In this document: positions 1 through 10,939 of the stretch, piece by piece
Layout of the letters: each line of letters starts with the position of its first letter
How positions within the stretch are numbered: position 1 is the stretch's first letter
NCBI GenBank assembly: GCA_963402885.1
Contig: OY727094.1
Span: 16,556,501 to 16,620,500 of the forward strand
Source of the DNA: Antedon bifida
Taxonomy: Eukaryota; Echinodermata; Crinoidea; Comatulida; Antedonidae
Length of the DNA: 64,000 nt
Direction: 5' to 3'
Notes under the pieces: model-generated
The model's input: only the letters and a program-made list of their open reading frames with translations
The model's database searches: none
What the model was told of the DNA's origin: nothing
Position numbers and translations under genes: made by a program

Positions 1-1
1 A

Positions 2-602
2 AATGAACAATTATTTAAAATGAATATAAAAGAAACTTCAATGTGCTCATTTGGAGATGGTCAAATCGAAACCATTCAGCATTTGTTCTGTAATTGTCCA
101 ATAGTAAAAAGGATATGGAACCTCCTCCAGGAAAAAATTTCAGAAAAAACTGGAGTGAAATTAATATTTAGTAAAGAGAGCATAATTTTCGGATACTAAG
201 ATGCGCATCAGTTTTTTAATTTAAAAGCCATTAATGCAATTATTCTAATTGTAAAAGCATTTATTTATAAATGTAAACTATGTAAATGTAAGCCAACTAT
301 CAAAATGGTTATGAACGAGTTAAAAAGGTTTTATGAAACGGAAAAATTTATTTATTATCAGAATTTTGAGGACAGTATTTTTAATAGAAAATGAATAAAA
401 TTAGAAGCATTTATAAATCAAATATGAAATTGTTAGAGATTAGAATAATTTGTATGAACCTCTATTTAATTTGTTAGATGGATATCTTTGTTGTTTTTGT
501 TTGCTTTTAATTTTAATTTTTTATTTGATTATGTTTTTCCTTTGTTATGTATTATATGATGAAATAAAAAAAAAAAAAAAAAAAAAAAAAAATAATAATA
601 AT
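2..602 (+). pseudogene. 3' end of an L1/Tx1-like LINE, with poly(A) tail
   Basis: Reading 2-394 in one frame gives the C-terminal end of a non-LTR reverse transcriptase. It contains a zinc-knuckle-like segment (MCSFGDGQIETIQHLFCNC, then a KRIW motif), the pattern found after the RT domain of L1/Tx1-type ORF2. A single in-frame TAA at 197-199 interrupts it; beyond that the same frame stays open to a TGA at 392-394, so decay is slight. An A-rich tract followed by AAT repeats (565-602) looks like the retrotransposed tail. The element begins before the window. Family assignment rests on the zinc-knuckle pattern only. A related minus-strand copy lies at 24.3-26.1 kb. Confidence 0.7.
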
Positions 603-986
603 CTTGCGGGTGCGAACATTTTGGGTAGATATCTTTTTAGGTCGCTTCATCTAACTCGCCTGTTTTGTACTAGTTTCGTAAGAATTGTTGTAAAGATCCC
701 TCTTTTTTGATTCTAGAGTCTAATACATGGAGTTTTGTAAATTTTGTTGGGTCGTCAATAATTCTGTTAATACAAGCGTTGTACATTGTTCGATAATCAT
801 AATGTTAACTTTGGCGCCTTTATTCGTTCTAATTATAATAATATCTTTGTTTTTCTTTAAACCAATTGAGGTCTTAATCGTGTCCATGTCCTTTCTTGAT
901 GGTTTGTAGGTATTATTAAACATGTGTGTGCAATCTTCTGCCTTGTTGTTATCAATAATTTCTTGTAGCATTTTATAACCGATCAA
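603..986 (-). pseudogene. Penelope-like element reverse transcriptase fragment
   Basis: The minus-strand frame from 986 contains GLKKNKDIIIIRTNKGAKVN, resembling the 'LK..KDIVI..ADKG..VVIM' region at the start of the Penelope-like element RT, and ends LQNSMY, resembling the tY that follows it. After a TAG at 720-722, a shifted frame reads on with YKTGELDEA and later YPKCSHPQ, comparable to the stretch just before the family's 'P.LYGLPKIHK' motif. That motif is missing, and the plus-strand LINE tail abuts exactly there, so the LINE seems to have landed inside this older element. At least one frameshift and several stops are present. The call comes from motif resemblance alone. Confidence 0.55.
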
Positions 987-1946
987 TTTAAAGCAAGCAA
1001 ATTACTGTTTTGTTTTAAGATAGTAGGCCTATTGTACATTGTATTGTATATTTTATGGACAAAAAAATGCATTTTGAAAAACAATTGTTTTTTTCCTGCA
1101 AAATTGCAGGCCATATTGGATTCTGTCAGGACGATGTCATTGTATTGACTTGATTCATCAACTACTATGAGATGTAAAAAGTAAACCTCTGCTAATTTTA
1201 ATCATCATAACACAACTCCAAGTAACAAACCGTGAATTGGTTTTCCATATCTCCTATATATAGGAGTGAGTGAGTGGACATTTGTATATTGTAAACAATG
1301 TACTACTACAGTAATGGATTTAATATTTCATATGAAAGAAACAAAAAATATGCAGTGCAACCTACTACTACAAGAAATACTTTGCCTTATCAACGACCAA
1401 ATAACCTACAATTCAAATACTAAATAGAAATGTTATAGTTGATATCATGTAAAAAGTCAAGAAAAATATGCATTATGCCTGCAGAAATGCAGTGCAACCT
1501 ACTACATAAGACCAAAAAATGTGTACAATTCAAATACTAAAATGGTGCTATCCTGTACATAAATGCAAAAGTCAGATTTAATAATTTAACAAATTTATAA
1601 AAAAAGAGACAGCAGGTACCAATCCTCTGGTCATGTTGATATCTTTACCCCAACCCCATCATTCATAGACACAGTATCATGAATGCTGATAATACTATCG
1701 ATTGACAGTAGGTAAATTTATGTGAACCAAAAGATTATTTCTTAATAGGTGTTACTGCCGAAAATAAGAAAAAATATGAAGGTATTATTCAAGTAGCCTC
1801 TATACCGTAATAAAATATATACATTCTTTAGGAATGCATTTTGTGCAATTCTGTTTCAGGAACAAGCATTTTAATCTAAAATTAATAAGTACAAAATTTA
1901 GGATTCTGATCATGAATGCGATTACAAAAATTAATTTATGACTTAC
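987..1946. other. Non-coding stretch with a local duplication
   Basis: No coding signal was seen. A short segment containing GCAGTGCAACCTACTAC occurs near 1353 and again near 1489, each followed by CAATTCAAATACTAAA, so about 130 bp was locally duplicated. The stretch lies downstream of the last visible ankyrin exon on the minus strand and is presumably intron. Confidence 0.4.
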
Positions 1947-2045
1947 ATTATTTTGTTGGTCCACTGCTGCTGCCATGTCTACCAATGTTTGGCAGACATC
2001 GACATGACCACCTGCTGCACCATGATGCAATGCTCTATTGCCATT
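1947..2045 (-). CDS. Ankyrin-repeat gene, internal exon 4 (one full repeat)
   Basis: This minus-strand exon is bounded by AG at 2047-2046 and a strong GTAAGT donor at 1946-1941. It is 99 bp, phase 0 at both ends, and encodes 33 residues beginning NGNRALHHGAAGGHVDVC, a complete ankyrin repeat with the usual helix-turn-helix pattern and the terminal D-Q-N-N turn. One 33-residue repeat per 99-bp exon is a common layout in ankyrin genes. It joins in frame to the exon at 30032-30130 across a 28-kb intron. No stop codon is seen, so the gene continues beyond the window's left edge. Confidence 0.85.
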
Positions 2046-2879
2046 CTATTTAACATTTTAAAAATAAATATGTTAGAAATATGCACATTTTTGTTAATAA
2101 AAAAAAACAAAACAACAAGAATCTTTTTACAATAATATATCACAGTTGAATAAAAGTATATCTCAAACTAGTAAGTGTACTTGCCCAAGGGCAAGTTTCA
2201 ATTATAGTTTAAAACGCAGTACAATTGCAATCAAGTAAAGTTTGATACCTCATTAATACCCCATGCTCTCCCTAATTGTGGCCATTTTTATTCACCATAT
2301 GTATGGATGCATGCAATAACAAAAAACAGACAAACATACAAAAAGTGGTGAATTTCCATCCCCATTGACCACAATATTGGATCAAAGATGTTGGATAATG
2401 TTGAAGCTACATATAACATTCCTAGTACAATTGGGTTATATTTGATACCCTGTATGTATGGATGCATGCAATGGGAAAAATGTATAATTATAAACAAACT
2501 CTCTATTAGGCCTATAATAAAGATGTTATGGTTTTTTGGTATTAAAGTCCCTTTGAACATGATGCATTTGAGGAATGTGAACAATTCAGATAAAATTAAA
2601 AAGGAGTACTAGAAGAGCAAATGTTAAAATTAGTTGTATCAAGTTAGAAAATGAAATTGAAAAAGTTGCCAAACAATTATATAGAGGGTACAAACCATCA
2701 GATAGAAGGCCTGACATTTAGAAAAAAATCTGGGTATCAGTATCTTTTTCATTTGCAATGCAATTATTGTTTTAAGAAATCTTTAGTATTAATTCAAATA
2801 TTTAAATGTTAACATAATGAAGAATCAAGTTCAATAACTTTGTCACCTTGACTAAAAGCAGGTCACATATACTACCATA
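2046..2879. other. Intron of the ankyrin gene, no further gene seen
   Basis: AT-rich non-coding sequence. The phrase TATGTATGGATGCATGCAAT is repeated near 2297 and 2453, a small local duplication. No splice-bounded open frame was recognised. Confidence 0.4.
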
Positions 2880-3230
2880 CTTTTAATTTCCAGCCCTATG
2901 TGAGTATGATCATACTGATGCAGCCATACTACTGTACCCACTGCACCACAAAATATAAACAGTGTGTATATTTCAATGATTTCCAGCCCTATAAGTGATT
3001 ATGACCATACTGCTGTAGTATAGGAACCCCTACCACTGTACCTACTACACCACATAAAATATAAACAGTGATTATGATCATACTGCTGTAGTATAGGACT
3101 ACCACTGTACCTACTACACCACATAAAATATAAATAGTGATTATGACCTACTGCTGTAGCTATAGGCCTACCCCTGTACGTACTACACCACACAAAATAT
3201 AAACAGTGTGTATGATCATACTGCTGTTAC
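2880..3230. repeat. Short tandem array, 69-73 bp unit, about 4-5 copies
   Basis: Copies start with GTGATTATGACCATACTGCT or a variant at 2995, 3068, 3137 and 3206, giving spacings of 73, 69 and 69 bp, with a more diverged copy upstream from about 2890. Each unit ends in CACCACATAAAATATAAACA. It lies in the large ankyrin-gene intron. The apparent short open frames through it are products of the repeat, not genes. Confidence 0.8.
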
Positions 3231-3740
3231 GCATACTCTAATAATCTTAAGATAATGAAGCCTAGTGTATAGCTACAAATGAATATCAATATATTATCTA
3301 CAATTGTAACTCAAAGTATTGATATGGATTGGCATAGTAAGGTCCTGGTCAAATTAATTTACACAATTATTATTTAAAGATTATTTTAAGGCACTGTAAT
3401 CAATAACTATTTAAAAGAGTACCCATGGGACTACAGAGGTGATTACTGAGTAATAATTGCATGTAATAAGTTTGTTTGTCCCAATATTTAGTCTGTCCAT
3501 TTGTCTGTAGTCTATCCAATTTTTTTGTAAATTAAATCAAGCAAATTGACCAATCACAATGTGATGGATTATCTGAACTGTTGCTTGTTATTGGTCAACT
3601 CACTTGCGTAGCGCCTACATTGTGTTGACAACCAAAGCTTTAGTAAACCAAGTTTTATTTCTGGTTGACTTACTACTGTATGTTTGATAGGCTTTATAAC
3701 AGTTTCATGTATCATCATCTACTTCAAAGCAAAGAAGTTA
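3231..3740. other. Intronic sequence, nothing recognised
   Basis: AT-rich sequence without a coding, RNA or repeat signal that I can support. Confidence 0.3.
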
Positions 3741-3895
3741 GAACTGATAACACAAGAATCTCCTGTTCTTCAATTTGCATTTAAAACACAGTATGGGTGG
3801 CTCAAAATGGCGCCACCCATTAGCTTCTATCCCACAATGCCTTTCGAAATTGTTACGCGCTTCGGACGAACAGGAGATTCTTGTGTTATAAGTTC
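3741..3895. mobile_element. Palindromic MITE with 28-bp terminal inverted repeats
   Basis: Bases 3741-3768 (GAACTGATAACACAAGAATC and following) are the reverse complement of 3868-3895 except for one base. The 99-bp centre is GC-richer than its surroundings and includes GGCGCC. Such a compact inverted-repeat element without coding capacity is a miniature inverted-repeat transposable element. No clear target duplication could be fixed, so the superfamily is not assigned. Confidence 0.75.
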
Positions 3896-5108
3896 TTTGA
3901 TCAAATGTACAATAGTATAGAAATATACCAATTTATTTGTATTTTAGTTATTATGGTTTTTTTTAGGCTTCATCATTCAAATGTATTTATTCTGAATTAA
4001 TTTGAATGTTAATGTAAGAGGCTGAATGTAATGACAAAGAGAGTATTATTGTTTTACAGTAGAATACTATAAGTATAAAATTGTTAGTCATAAATGAATA
4101 TATATGATGGAAAGAAAGACATTTTAAAAATCCTAAATTTTTGGTAAAGGGTGGATGAGTAGAATGTATGACTGACCGATTCTAAGAGGTCTCTGTTGAC
4201 TATTAATTTACAATAGAAATGAAAATACTGACAATGATTAGTACTACTATTTAGTATTAGCTGTTGCTGTTAATTTACAATAAAACCTACTAGTGACTTT
4301 ATGACAGGACGGTAGACAAAGGGGGACGGTAGATGAAAGGATACGGTAGTCTACACAAAATATTAATCTGCGCATGCTTATGCACAGTATACTGAGCATA
4401 CTCTGTTCTGTTCATTATCGGGAATTATATTTGGTTGATTTAACATTCAATCCAATGGACGGAGTAAAGTTCATTGCGTCATTTTGAAACCTTGCAACAA
4501 TAAAAAATGGCTGATCAGTACGCAAAGGGAATACACATTGTAGTTTTTCATTTTTAGTTAAACTTAATTAAAACATCATATTTTGTCATTAATGTATATT
4601 ATAATATGTGGTGGCTGTGAATTCAATTCAATTTAAATTCAATTCAATAACATTTATTCAATAATGGTAAGACAAGAAAAACAAGCATCCTCGTAAGCTA
4701 AATAAATAAAGTTTGAATTTAAAAGAATGTATAAACAAATATTAAGCTTTACAAAATCATTAAAGTTGATCTTTTTATATTGTGATTTTCAAATAGTATA
4801 CTGCTGACATTATTGCTTATACTTGAATGAATGCTATAAAGTAAGCATTGATAATCTGTCATTGTTCTAAAGTATGAAAAACATTAAATAACTATACTAA
4901 CACCAACATTACAGTGGGTAGATTTATATTTAAACGAGTTTGCTTTGTTATTGTCTTATAATGATGAAGAAGATGAATAAATATAACAATGATAGAAGAT
5001 GGAATCATTTTAATTATACTACAGACTGTGCAGACTGGTGCTCACTGCTGTTACCTATTTAATAAAGCATTCCATAATAATAACAATGCTTACATTTTGT
5101 AATCATTC
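3896..5108. other. Intronic sequence with short AATTC-rich patch
   Basis: Nothing coding was recognised. A run of AATTCAATTCAATTT near 4619-4650 and a triple GACGGTAG/TACGGTAG motif near 4307-4355 are local simple repeats. Confidence 0.3.
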
Positions 5109-5135
5109 CTGATGATGATCAAATAAAGATCGAAA
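5109..5135 (+). ncRNA. Hammerhead-ribozyme-like motif (Penelope-type)
   Basis: The plus strand has CTGATGA at 5109-5115, then a perfect 4-bp stem (GATC at 5117-5120 and 5128-5131) around a 7-base loop, then GAAA at 5132-5135. This is the conserved hammerhead core order CUGAUGA, stem II, GAAA. Penelope-like elements are known to carry such ribozymes in their terminal repeats. Stem I and stem III could not be built convincingly, so it may be an inactive remnant. Confidence 0.45.
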
Positions 5136-6054
5136 CGTTGAATCATGGCTTGCCTCTCGTTATTTGGAGTCAGTTTTATACTATGTTGTATGTATTATTA
5201 TTTAAATAGATGATTAACAAGGCTATATACATGGCTGCAGTCAAATGCGCAAATTTGAGTTAGTGTTTACCGACCAATCTACTGACCGACATAGTGAGCT
5301 ATAGAGTCTCATTTGCACGCGACCAAAAATGCCAAATTAGACTAAGACAACAAATATTACCGTATAGCTCAGTGATTAAGTTCACTTAGGTTGACCCTGG
5401 TCTCCCCAATTTCAGGTTTTTTTTATGCATATACTGAAATAGACCGAATAATGAAATGAAATCATCATCTAGTTTAATGCTGGTAATTGTTTTTCTTTTA
5501 TTTTAAATGCTATTTCAATTAAAAGGTGTTTCGTAAAAAAGGTCTAAAAAATTAAATTAAATTAAATTTTTTACAGATTTTTTGGTTTTTATTAAACAGT
5601 ACACTGGTACTGAAAGTGCCAACAATATAAACAGAATTTAAGTAAAATAAATGATGAGTGAGGGAACTGTGTAATACAAAATGTATAGGCCCTTGTAATG
5701 TATTATGGAAAAAATAATTACAAACTAAAAATGGGTCTAATATGGGTCTATGTTACATCCTTTAATGTCATTGCTCTTCACTTAATGAGGAGGTGGTGGT
5801 GGACGGAGTTGGTAGTGTTTTTTGAAAATAAAAGAGAGTATGGCAAAATGCATTACTAAAAATGATGAATAAGACATATCATACTAAAATATTCAGTACA
5901 ACTAGCATCTTTGATCATTATAATACACAGGGATCATAGGGCATTTAAGTGACTTGTCTGAAAAACAATTTGTGAAAATTGCACTTTTAAAATACAAAAT
6001 CATATGTAAGAACAATTGAAGGTTTGTGAAATTTTAAGTGTTTTTGTTAAAAAT
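5136..6054. other. Intronic sequence, no gene recognised
   Basis: A faint tRNA-like A box (TAGCTCAGTGATTAAG, about 5355) without a convincing B box could be a decayed SINE head. The rest is AT-rich and uninformative. Confidence 0.25.
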
Positions 6055-6415
6055 GCAATGTCCCCCTGAAAAAAAATTATTCTTAACAACATTTTTGTTG
6101 AATGTGCCATTTTAATGTAACATAATAGTTATCCATTTTGACAAAAAATTTGATCTAAAAAATGTATTTACCTGAAAAAAATTTAAAATTAAATGTTTTA
6201 ATGAAAATATGTTCAAATTGGCTGCCAGCCAATGCAGCCAATGGGTTTTTGGTTGAATTAACCATTTATTTGTCATTTTATAAGTGAAAACACTATTTTT
6301 TTTTTCTACGGAAGTGATTATAGTAACTTTATTAAAACCCTACAAAATAACATATTCAAAATCTGATTTAATTAATCTTCATTTTTCATGATTTTGGGAC
6401 AATACACCTTTTGAT
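6055..6415 (+). repeat. Dispersed repeat family, copy 1
   Basis: This segment is clearly related to 47862-48165 on the same strand. Shared landmarks in order are CCCCCTGAAAAA, ATAGTTATCCA, GATCTAAAAAA.TGTATTTA, CAAATTGGC, TTTTTTTCTACGGAAGTGAT, TACAAAATAAC and GACAATACA. Copies differ by small indels. A shorter relative of the end may occur near 38380 (GGGACAATACATCTTTAG). No coding capacity, element type unknown. Confidence 0.7.
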
Positions 6416-6639
6416 TAAATACTGTTTAAAAAAATAATATTAATTTAATAAAATGATCAAGGCACTATTGTTATTGTAAATGTTTTATAAAGTATTTCAA
6501 ATGGAAATTTATGACCATAGCATGAAAAAACATAATGTATAGCATTATGTATTGATAATAATACACATTAAAGATTATAAAGATAGGTCATTAGGTCTGT
6601 TGTATTTTTTATTGCTGATCATTTGTTGTTGTTGTTGTT

Positions 6640-6775
6640 AGTTCCAAGTTGATCACGAATGTAAATATTATGTATGTATTGTTTTGCTTGTGTTTTTCTG
6701 CCAAGAAAACAATTATCATTGTACTATGTATGAATGACTTAATAAATCGAATCTGAATCTGAATCTGAATATTTT
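6640..6775 (+). mobile_element. 3' tail of a CR1/L2-like non-LTR element
   Basis: The sequence TTCTGCCAAGAAAACAATT followed by a short tail of GAATCT repeats (6747-6771) resembles the 3' UTR and hexamer tail of CR1/L2-group LINEs or SINEs that borrow their tails. Only the 3' end is present. Assignment is by tail architecture. Confidence 0.5.
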
Positions 6776-8566
6776 AAATTAGAGCATATAACTGTACACT
6801 GTTGCCACAAAAAAACTGATATTGTTTTGCACACAGTAACAACTAATATTTAAGCCTAATTGTCAAAAAGCATAAAGTGGAACACCAACAATATTAAAAC
6901 ATAGCAATGCTATAAAACGATAAAGTATACAACGATTAGTGAACAATAGAAAAAAATGTGTTTTAAAGTATTCCATTTGTTTGTTATACAAAATGAATAG
7001 CAAACATGTTTTTATTGTGCACACAATTTAGATAAACTTGAATGTCGCCCTCTATAAATTTTATATTTATGGCATTTAATTATTACTACAAATATTTTTT
7101 ATCAATTATTTTGGAACATTGGGTACAATTAAATTGGTACACAGAAAGAGTTGGAAAATCATTTTGTGGTTTATATATTATTGTAACCACTAAACACTAA
7201 TGCAAAAGGAAACTTGATTACTTGTAAAACAGCTTTAAAGGTATATCATTGTCACTACCAGATTTTATATTGAGAGTCTAAATCACTGATAATCAGTTGC
7301 ACTTGTGTTGAAAATTGTTTACCCTGTATCATATATATCATCCAAGGAAATTATCAAAAATGTTAACTGGTTAAAGCTGTCTGAATCAACAATCTGGTAG
7401 ATAGGAAAGTACTTATGTACTGTATATTACATTAGTAAAATTTTTAAATTGTTTAAAAGGAGGTGAAAAGAGAAGCTTTTGCCTCACTTGAACAGCCATG
7501 TTAGGTTTTATCACTGTGTGAGTAGTACAACATGATGCCAAAAATATTATATTTTATTAAAATAATCAACTTTAAACTTATATTCTAGAGTATCAGATTA
7601 ATTATTATTATAATATTGCTTATGTATAAAAAAAAATAAAGCAGTCTCCATTTTATATTACTTTTGTAATTTTGTATTTAATACTTTGAAAACTATAATT
7701 AGGATAGAACAATTTGAATTGAATATTATTACAGTAGGCCTATTTAGTTATAAACCTAAACAAATTACCGGCCTATTATTCATTTATTCATGGTCAAATA
7801 CAGAAAAATATGTACATTATTTTTGTTTGTTCAAAGTTAAAAATTCACATAAAGATATAAAAATGAGTTAAAAAAGGTTAAAATTTGGTAAAATACAGAT
7901 AAAATAAATTGTTTAAAATACAAAATACAAGCAAGATTGGTGTGTGTAAGGGTATAACATAAAATGATCAATGTATCCAAGTTTCATTGAATTGACTCAT
8001 TGCAGTTGTGAGAAACAAGTTTCTCATCCTATTGGTTTTCCATCTTGGGTAAACACTAAACGCCCTGACTTACTAAAGACAAGGTAATGATAAGGAAGGG
8101 TGATACTCATCAGACATAATTACTTTTTACTGATGGCACTGTTAACAATATCTTTAGCGTTCTCTTTAGTTCCTATTATTCTTTAAGCTATTTTTCTGAT
8201 TTCATTAAAATACTTGATTGTATAGTATTAAAAGAGGATGAAAAATCTAGAAATAAAACTCTAGCATAAGTATTTATCACAATCAAGATGAGCAAGCAAG
8301 TTATGTATTAATGTAGTAATAGATGTTCATAAACACCAAGCTAATTAAATTCAGCTATCAAAACTAATTTTTTATTATGTAATTGAATAATAAATACTTA
8401 TTTCAATAATAAATATTCAACTCATTTTATCTTAATTTTTTTAAACTTTAAAGCTAGAATACCAGATAGCAGCACAAGACAGAAAAACTAACAAAGTGAT
8501 ATATCACTCTGTGTGTGTCATCCATGTGAACCAACATATTTTATGTTTTTAAATTATCCGCTTTCT
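6776..8566. other. Intronic sequence, nothing recognised
   Basis: AT-rich sequence with scattered short homopolymers. No exon, RNA gene or mobile-element end could be supported. Confidence 0.3.
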
Positions 8567-9540
8567 ACGAAAGCCCATTAATGCCATTTTAAGTATATGT
8601 TTTTCGAACATAATCCGTTCTAACGAATTAGTAATTCATTTGAACGGATTAATAATCTGTTCAAACGAATTAGTAATCCGTTCAAACGAATTGCAACATA
8701 CAACAAGTGCTATTTAAAGTATATGTTGTAATTCGTTTGAACGGATTACTAATCCGTTCAAAGGAATTACTAATTCGTTTAAACGGATTACTAATTCGTT
8801 TAAACGGATTATTAATCCGTTCAAACGAACTATTAATTCGTTTAAACGGATTCCTAATTCGTTTGAACAGATTATTAATCTGTTTAAACAAATTAGTAAT
8901 TCGTTTGAACGGATTAGTAATCTGTTCAAACGAATTAGTAATCCATTCAAACCATTTGCAACATATACAACAAGTGCCATTTAAAGTATATGTTGTAATT
9001 CGTTTGAACGGATTACTAATCCGTTCAAACGAATTACTAATTTGTTTAAACAGATTAATAATCTGTTAAAACGAATTTATGGATCCGTTCAAACGGATTA
9101 GTAATTTGTTTAAACAGATTAGTAATTCGTTCAAACAGATTAATAATCCGTTTTAATTATTATTAATTTAATTATTATTAATTTTAATTATTAATTTGTT
9201 TAAACAAAACGAATTACAACATATACTTTAAATGGCACTTGTTGTATATGTTGCAATTCATTTGAACGGATTACTAATTCGTTTGAACAGATTATTAATC
9301 CGTTCAAACGAATTGCTTGTGAAACTGGGTGAGTGGGGGCTTTAAGTCATAGTGGTTAGGTTCGCTGTTGTGTCCCATGCCAGCTCACTCAGTTGGTTCT
9401 ATTGTTTTTTTTTTTGTATGTCGTGTTTTTCATGTATTTTATATTTGGCAATAAAAAGAATAAGAATAAGAATTACTAATTCGTTAGAACGGATTACGTT
9501 CGAAAAACATATACTTAAAATGGCATTTATGGGCTTTCGT
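8567..9540. mobile_element. Fold-back element packed with palindromic minisatellite
   Basis: The ends form a long terminal inverted repeat of about 70 bp (8567-8637 against 9470-9540, only a few mismatches), starting ACGAAAGCCCAT and containing TATATGTTTTTCGAAC. The interior is made of alternating TTCGTTTGAACGGATTA and its reverse complement, separated by TTAC/TTAG, so both strands look alike. A second palindromic module (CAACATATAC ... GTATATGTTG) occurs at about 8693, 8957 and, inverted, at 9211. No protein is encoded; repeated RLNGLLI-type translations are by-products of the array. A SINE-like insertion interrupts it at 9315-9467. Confidence 0.8.
9315..9467 (+). mobile_element. SINE-like insertion within the fold-back element
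   Basis: This block has no similarity to the palindromic array on either side. It has tRNA-like promoter words (CATAGTGGTTAGG, GGTTCGCTG), a poly(T) stretch and a 3' tail of AATAAG/AAGAAT repeats, the usual layout of a short interspersed element. The array resumes directly after it with AATTACTAATTCG. A clean target duplication is obscured by the repetitive target. Confidence 0.5.
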
Positions 9541-9697
9541 AACTTTCATTCAAATAATCAATATTCAGTATTTTGTTTCACATGCTTAGAATTATTTACA
9601 GGGGCGATAGCAGGACTATCTTAAGGGGATTGCCCAAATGTCCAGGACCTTAGCCAGGATCTGAAAAGGGAGCGGGATTTAAAGCAAATTTTGTTAA

Positions 9698-9735
9698 ACT
9701 AGAGGGTTCGCTCGCTTGGCTCGCGACCCTCTAGT
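9698..9735. repeat. Perfect 10-bp inverted repeat hairpin
   Basis: ACTAGAGGGT at 9698-9707 and ACCCTCTAGT at 9726-9735 can form a stem with an 18-base loop that itself contains CGCTCGC and GCTCGCG. Probably a remnant of a transposon end. Confidence 0.5.
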
Positions 9736-10271
9736 GGGTGTGCCCGTGGTTCTCGAAAACATGAACAACGCTTATTATTATAATTATTCGGTCTTCCGGC
9801 GAATGAGTGTGTGAGATTTGAACCTGTACTGAAAATAGGTTTGGTAAGATGCGAAATGTATCCCAATTATTATTGATTATGTCCCCTGTCAGTGTTGATG
9901 TATGGACACTTGACAGCAATCGGTGGTTATAGGAAAGTAAAGGGGAAAAAAAGTCACTCAATAGATGTAATTAAAAATAATGTACATTAATTATCCTGTA
10001 ATGATGTAAAAACTTTACAACAATTGGTATTAATGCAAATAATATTGTAAAGACCAGTATACGTATAATATACATATTATATTATTATATATATTATCTG
10101 AACGTTAGACACAGGAGGAAACCGTTAATAGGAGTCATCAATCACTGAAACAGTCTCTAACGTGACCGTACCAAGAGACCAAAAGCATAGTTTATCAAAG
10201 TGGATGACAGTCAGCGGTGCTTTAACATTTATATCACAAATTATCAAATAACAACTGTCGTAGCCTACTTA
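9736..10271. other. Intronic sequence, nothing recognised
   Basis: No coding or repeat signal apart from AT-rich dinucleotide stretches near 10070-10095. Confidence 0.3.
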
Positions 10272-10726
10272 TATATCGGTCGTAGTACACACCATTTACA
10301 ATTATTATAAATAGAGCAATCAACAGAAATAATCGATAATATAAACAGTAAAGGTGTTTCCCTGGTAGGCCTACCAGGCCTCCTATAGTAACATTGAATC
10401 GCACCTAAATTTGATTAAATGATTAATAAATAGAATCTAATTTCAGTAGTTCACGATACGTTGAACCACTAAATATTTTTGTATTTAATATCGAATGGCC
10501 TATATCGGTCGTAGTACACACCATTTATAATTATTATAAATAGAGCAAGCAACAGAAATAATCGATAATATAAACAGTAAAGGTGTTTCCCTGATACGCC
10601 TACCAGGCCTCCTATAGTAAAATTGAATCGCAGCTAAATTTGATTAGGCCTAAATGATTAATTTAATTTCAGTAGTTCACGATACGTTGAACCACTAAAA
10701 TATTTTTGTATTTAATATCGAATGGC
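10272..10726 (+). repeat. Tandem duplication of a 229-bp unit
   Basis: TATATCGGTCGTAGTACACA starts at 10272 and again at 10501. The two units stay alignable to ATATCGAATGGC at about 10498 and 10726. They differ by a handful of substitutions and two small indels. The second unit abuts the GC-richer, promoter-like patch at 10725. Confidence 0.85.
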
Positions 10727-10939
10727 GCCACTAATGGCCATTTTGCCGGAAGTGACGGACCCGGAAGCCAGCTGAAAAACAGCGCGAGTGTGTGAAAATA
10801 ACCCAGTGATCCACAAATTTCGATAGGTAACGCTAAATTTTGTCGTTGTAAAAGACAAAAATGGAATAATAGCGTCGATGTGAAAACTAATGTTATCAAA
10901 TCTACGTTTCGCGGTACATCTGAGATAGATAAGGTAGGT
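10725..10939 (+). promoter_or_regulatory. Candidate TATA-less promoter with ETS and YY1-like sites
   Basis: A patch richer in GC and CpG than its surroundings contains GCCATTTTG (YY1-type, 10737-10745), CCGGAAGTG (ETS-type, 10746-10754) and a second CCGGAAG (10761-10767). This cluster is characteristic of TATA-less housekeeping promoters in animals. A possible 5' splice site AAG/GTAGGT lies at 10931-10939, as expected at the end of a non-coding first exon. No downstream plus-strand exon was recognised, so the promoter call is tentative. Confidence 0.35.

Noticed and set aside
1617-1690. Further ankyrin exon downstream of 1947
   Set aside because: A minus-strand stretch (DTVSMNDGVGVKI) looked tempting but each frame is closed or lacks matching splice sites and ankyrin hallmarks.
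5350-5415. tRNA gene or tRNA-derived SINE
   Set aside because: An A-box-like TAGCTCAGTGATTAAG is present, but the B box and cloverleaf cannot be formed.
8682-9069. Repetitive 69-120 codon frames (RLNGLLI-like) near 8.7-9.1 kb
   Set aside because: They are translations of a palindromic minisatellite and appear on both strands.
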